NCBI GenBank assembly: GCA_026391795.1
Contig: JAPLDI010000004.1
Span: 214,068 to 278,067, forward strand
Reading direction: 5' to 3'
Source: Bacteroidota bacterium
GTDB taxonomy: Bacteria > Bacteroidota > Bacteroidia > Bacteroidales > FEN-979
Length of the DNA: 64,000 bases
Shown: positions 61,200 to 64,000 of the stretch, in pieces
Numbering within the stretch: position 1 is the stretch's first letter
Layout of the letters: each line of letters opens with the position of its first letter
Translations under genes and position numbers: made by a program
Notes under the pieces: generated by a model
Seen by the model: only the letters and a program-made list of their open reading frames with translations
The model's database searches: none
Told to the model about the DNA's origin: nothing

Positions 61200-61768
61200 A
61201 TGGATTGATAAATCATCGGTTGTATAAGAAAGAGAACAAGATTGTCAGGTTCTCTGAAGAGACACTGAAGCGTATCGCTGGGATCATTCTTCATTATCCC
61301 GCGGACCGGAAAAAATCAGCCTTATTGCCGGTCCTGCACATTGCGCAACAGGAACTGGGAGGATATCTGAGTGTGGATGTGATGGATTATGTTGCATCAC
61401 TGCTGGAAATTCAGCCGGTTGAGGTGTATGAAGTTGCCACTTTCTACAGCATGTTCCATCCCGAACCGGTAGGAAAATACCTGATCGAGGTATGCCAGAC
61501 TGGTCCCTGTGCACTTTGTGGTGGCGAACACATCCTTGATCATCTTGAAAATGTGCTCGGTATTACGAATGGCGGGACTACCTCCGACGGCATGTTTACG
61601 CTGAAAACCGTTGAATGCCTGGGGTCCTGCGGTACAGCGCCGGTCATGCAGATCAATACAGAATTTTATGAGTCGATGACAAAAGAAAAGGTTGAAAGTG
61701 TCATCCGTGAATTAAAAGAAAAAGATAATCAACAATTTCAGGAAACCCGATGGGCAGAGCTCTTTTAA
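61196..61768 (+). CDS. nuoE: NADH-quinone oxidoreductase subunit E (locus 2)
   Basis: 190 residues, thioredoxin-like [2Fe-2S] (N1a) subunit of the NADH-oxidising module. Cluster ligands are CQTGPC and CLGSCG. The family core starts around FSEETLKRIAGIILHYP, so the first 15-18 residues (MDGLINHRLYKKENKIV) are an extension read from next to the word repeat. A TTG at 61205 or 61220 is an alternative start. The last 19 bases overlap nuoF. This gene has no counterpart in locus 1. Confidence 0.94.
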   Translation: MDGLINHRLYKKENKIVRFSEETLKRIAGIILHYPADRKKSALLPVLHIAQQELGGYLSVDVMDYVASLLEIQPVEVYEVATFYSMFHPEPVGKYLIEVCQTGPCALCGGEHILDHLENVLGITNGGTTSDGMFTLKTVECLGSCGTAPVMQINTEFYESMTKEKVESVIRELKEKDNQQFQETRWAELF

Positions 61769-63117
61769 CGGAAAATATTCTCATTCCCGGTATCCGTGAC
61801 TTTGATGTTTACAGGGCTCACGGCGGGTATGTCAGCGCAGAGAAAGCGCTGAAGGAGATGACTGCTGCCGACGTGTGCCGTGAAGTTACAAAGTCGGGGC
61901 TCAGAGGCCGCGGGGGAGCCGGTTTCCCCACGGGGCTGAAATGGAGTTTCCTCGACCGGAAAACAGAGCGGCCCAGGTATCTCGTGTGCAATGCCGATGA
62001 AAGCGAACCGGGCACGTTCAAGGACCGGTACCTGATGGAACATTTGCCCCACCTGCTGATTGAAGGACTGATCATCTCCAGTTTCGCGCTGGGTGTCAGG
62101 AGCTGTTACATTTACGTGAGGGGAGAATTCAAATACATTATCGGGATCCTCAAAAGAGCAATTGATGAGGCCTATCAGCATAATTTTCTTGGAAACAATA
62201 TTCTCGGAACCGGGTTGTCGCTTGATATTTTCCTGCATCCTGGCGCAGGGGCCTATATCTGCGGAGAAGAGACAGCTTTGCTGGAATCCCTCGAGGGAAA
62301 AAGAGGAAACCCGAGAATTAAGCCGCCTTTCCCTGCATTCAAAGGACTTTATGATTGTCCCACCGTAGTCAACAATGTGGAAACACTTGCGGCTGTTGTT
62401 CCCATCATCGGAATGGGCGGTGATGCCTATGCCGCCATCGGCGTTGGAAAAAGCACAGGGACAAAGCTTATCTCTGCCTGCGGAAATATTAACAAGCCGG
62501 GGGTTTATGAAATTGACTTTGGGTTGCCCGTGGAGGATTTTATCTATTCGGAACAATACTGCGGAGGGATCAGGGATGGAAAAATGTTGAAAGCGGTTGT
62601 TCCCGGTGGCTCTTCGGTACCTGTTCTGCCTGCAGGGCTGATGCTGAATACGGTGAAGGGAGAACAACGGCTGATGACCTACGAATCGATGGCCGAAGGC
62701 GGCTTTGAAACGGGTACAATGCTCGGGTCGGGCGGGTTCATCGTGTTTGATGAGGACGCCTGTATGGTCAGGAATACCTGGAACTTCACCTGTTTTTACC
62801 GTCACGAATCCTGCGGCCAGTGTTCGCCCTGCCGGGAAGGAACCGCATGGATGGAACCGATCTTAAAACGGATTGAACTGGGGGAAGGAAAGTCCAAAGA
62901 GATTGATCTGCTTGTCAGCATTGCAGCGAAAATTGAAGGAAACACCATCTGCCCGTTCGGCGATGCTGCCGCATGGCCGGTTGCCAGTGCAATCCGCCAC
63001 TTCCGCGATGAATTTGAATTTCATATAGATCATCCTGAGATTGTTAAGAATATTGAACATGGCTCTATTTATAAATATCCAGTATCCAGCATCCAGCATC
63101 CAGCATCGCTAAGATGA
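61750..63117 (+). CDS. nuoF: NADH-quinone oxidoreductase subunit F (locus 2)
   Basis: This is the FMN and NADH-binding subunit with cluster N3, 455 residues. NADH site GLRGRGGAGFPTGLKW, FMN site YLVCNADESEPGTFKDR, GAYICGEETALLESLEG, and cluster ligands CGQCSPCREGT plus TICPFGDAAAWP are complete, so NADH oxidation is expected. The C-terminal SSIQHPASLR is encoded by ATCCAGC repeats and looks like a random extension past the family end (EFEFHIDHP). Confidence 0.96.
   Translation: MGRALLTENILIPGIRDFDVYRAHGGYVSAEKALKEMTAADVCREVTKSGLRGRGGAGFPTGLKWSFLDRKTERPRYLVCNADESEPGTFKDRYLMEHLPHLLIEGLIISSFALGVRSCYIYVRGEFKYIIGILKRAIDEAYQHNFLGNNILGTGLSLDIFLHPGAGAYICGEETALLESLEGKRGNPRIKPPFPAFKGLYDCPTVVNNVETLAAVVPIIGMGGDAYAAIGVGKSTGTKLISACGNINKPGVYEIDFGLPVEDFIYSEQYCGGIRDGKMLKAVVPGGSSVPVLPAGLMLNTVKGEQRLMTYESMAEGGFETGTMLGSGGFIVFDEDACMVRNTWNFTCFYRHESCGQCSPCREGTAWMEPILKRIELGEGKSKEIDLLVSIAAKIEGNTICPFGDAAAWPVASAIRHFRDEFEFHIDHPEIVKNIEHGSIYKYPVSSIQHPASLR
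63076..63111. repeat. ATCCAGC tandem repeat at nuoF 3' end
   Basis: ATCCAGTATCCAGCATCCAGCATCCAGCATC is four to five tandem copies of a 7-base unit. It lies inside the nuoF frame just before the stop and ends three bases before the nuoG ATG. Confidence 0.75.
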
Positions 63118-64000
63118 GAGTAACAATTGATGACATAACCGTCGACGTTGAGGAAGGAACCACCATTCTCACAGCAGCCCGGAAGATCGGGGGAAAGATC
63201 GTTCCTCCGGCCATGTGCTGGTACTCAAAGCTGAAAGGCAGCGGCGGGAAATGCCGTACCTGCCTGGTGAAGGTGGCGCAGTCATCGGCAAAGGATCCGC
63301 GACCCATGCCGAAACTCGTGGCCTCCTGCAGCACACCTGTCCAGGACGGGATGGTGGTGCAGAACATCACCTCCCCGGAAGTGCTGGAAGCCCGTAAGGC
63401 CATCGTGGAATTCCTGCTGATCAACCATCCCCTGGATTGCCCTGTATGCGACCAGGCCGGGGAATGTGATTTGCAGGACCTGAGCTTCCTGCATGGGATG
63501 GTGGAGACACGCAGCGAAGAACCCCGGAGAGAATTCCCGGCAATTGACATCGGCGACAAGATCAAGCTTAACATGAACCGCTGCATTCTCTGCTACCGCT
63601 GTGTTTTCACTGCCGACCAGATCACCGGAAAACGCGTACACGGTGTCCTTTACCGGGGAGATGCACCAGAGATCAGCACCTATATTCAGAATGTGATTGA
63701 CAATGATTTTTCGGGAAATGTGATTGATGTTTGTCCTGTCGGTGCGCTCACCGATCGTACCTTTCGCTTTAAAAGCCGGGTCTGGTTCCTGAACGCGATG
63801 GATGCGCACAGGGATTGTACGCACTGCGGCGGAAAGGTTACAGCCTGGATGTACGGGAATGAAATATACCGCATCACCGGAAGGAAGGATAAATACGGGG
63901 AGGTCGAAGAATTTATCTGCAACGAATGCAGGTTTGAGAAAAAGAATTTTTCCGACTGGATCATCGAGGGCCCAAGGAAGATCAGCCGGGAATCGGTGAT
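63114..64000 (+). CDS. nuoG: NADH-quinone oxidoreductase subunit G (locus 2, 5' part)
   Basis: About 295 residues are present; the gene runs off the window. The start ATG overlaps the nuoF stop (ATGA). The ORF track misses it because no stop is reached. Motifs in order: [2Fe-2S] ligands (AMCWYSKLKGSGGKCRTCLV), His-Cys cluster N5 (NHPLDCPVCDQAGECDLQ), [4Fe-4S] ligands (NRCILCYRC, later CPVGAL), and a further CTHCGG...CNECRF set leading to the molybdopterin-oxidoreductase-like domain. It is known to be the largest electron-carrying subunit. Probably followed by nuoH-N outside the window. Confidence 0.95.
   Translation, partial: MRVTIDDITVDVEEGTTILTAARKIGGKIVPPAMCWYSKLKGSGGKCRTCLVKVAQSSAKDPRPMPKLVASCSTPVQDGMVVQNITSPEVLEARKAIVEFLLINHPLDCPVCDQAGECDLQDLSFLHGMVETRSEEPRREFPAIDIGDKIKLNMNRCILCYRCVFTADQITGKRVHGVLYRGDAPEISTYIQNVIDNDFSGNVIDVCPVGALTDRTFRFKSRVWFLNAMDAHRDCTHCGGKVTAWMYGNEIYRITGRKDKYGEVEEFICNECRFEKKNFSDWIIEGPRKISRESV

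Overview
The window is a piece of a Bacteroidota (Bacteroidetes) chromosome. Four kinds of evidence support this. Promoters carry the phylum-type -7 element TAnnTTTG upstream of many genes. A type IX secretion C-terminal sorting domain ends the protein at 46299-48011. The ATP synthase order is atpB-E-F-H-A-G, with beta and epsilon presumably upstream of the window. The TonB/ExbD/PstS-like/TPR cluster and many small secreted proteins and lipoproteins are typical of the phylum. The gene content (Hdr/Flx, multi-cluster Fe-S proteins, a complex I without an NADH module) suggests an anaerobic or microaerophilic organism. I would not go below phylum level.

Layout. 1-4390: F1Fo ATP synthase operon (end of atpB through atpG). 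4539-6700: ferritin, a DUF3109-type cysteine-rich protein and one unknown gene. 7072-16973: an 11-subunit complex I operon, nuoABCDHIJKLMN without E, F and G, closed by a good terminator. 17070-23606: two small unknown genes, then a PstS-like lipoprotein, a TPR protein, ExbB, two ExbD and TonB, again closed by a strong terminator. 23908-30751: seven genes hdrC-hdrB-hdrA-flxD-flxC-flxB-flxA, the FlxABCD-HdrABC NADH dehydrogenase/heterodisulfide-reductase-like system. 30885-56466: an accessory, mostly cell-envelope region. It holds a WD40 lipoprotein, an orphan TonB C-domain and its decayed copy, two secreted thioredoxin-like proteins, a formylglycine-generating-enzyme-fold protein with inserted repeat blocks, three FN3-like/DUF1566 paralogues, a BNR-repeat type IX cargo protein, a minus-strand envelope operon, a transmembrane regulator-like protein with a lipoprotein and a DAACS transporter, and three tandem Kelch lipoproteins. 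56563-58395: a CstA-family transporter. 58489-64000: the start of a second complex I operon, nuoABCDEFG, running off the window end.

How the parts fit together. Two complex I loci, Flx-Hdr and ATP synthase form an energy-conservation island. The second locus has the NADH-oxidising E/F/G module. The first lacks it and must receive electrons from another donor, for which ferredoxin is a reasonable guess. Flx-Hdr could link the NADH, ferredoxin and thiol/disulfide pools. TonB/ExbBD would spend the resulting proton-motive force on outer-membrane transport.

The most unusual material is in the accessory region. The FGE-fold protein has two blocks of the same roughly 60-residue repeat placed within two different domains. 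The last DUF1566 paralogue ends in a codon pattern resembling a diversity-generating-retroelement variable region, although no reverse transcriptase is in the window. A decayed orphan TonB-domain pseudogene lies about 7 kb from its intact parent. Many spacers, including spacers inside operons, hold short tandem 'word' repeats of several unrelated families. No tRNA, rRNA, CRISPR array or transposase was seen. All calls come from reading the sequence; no database search was run.
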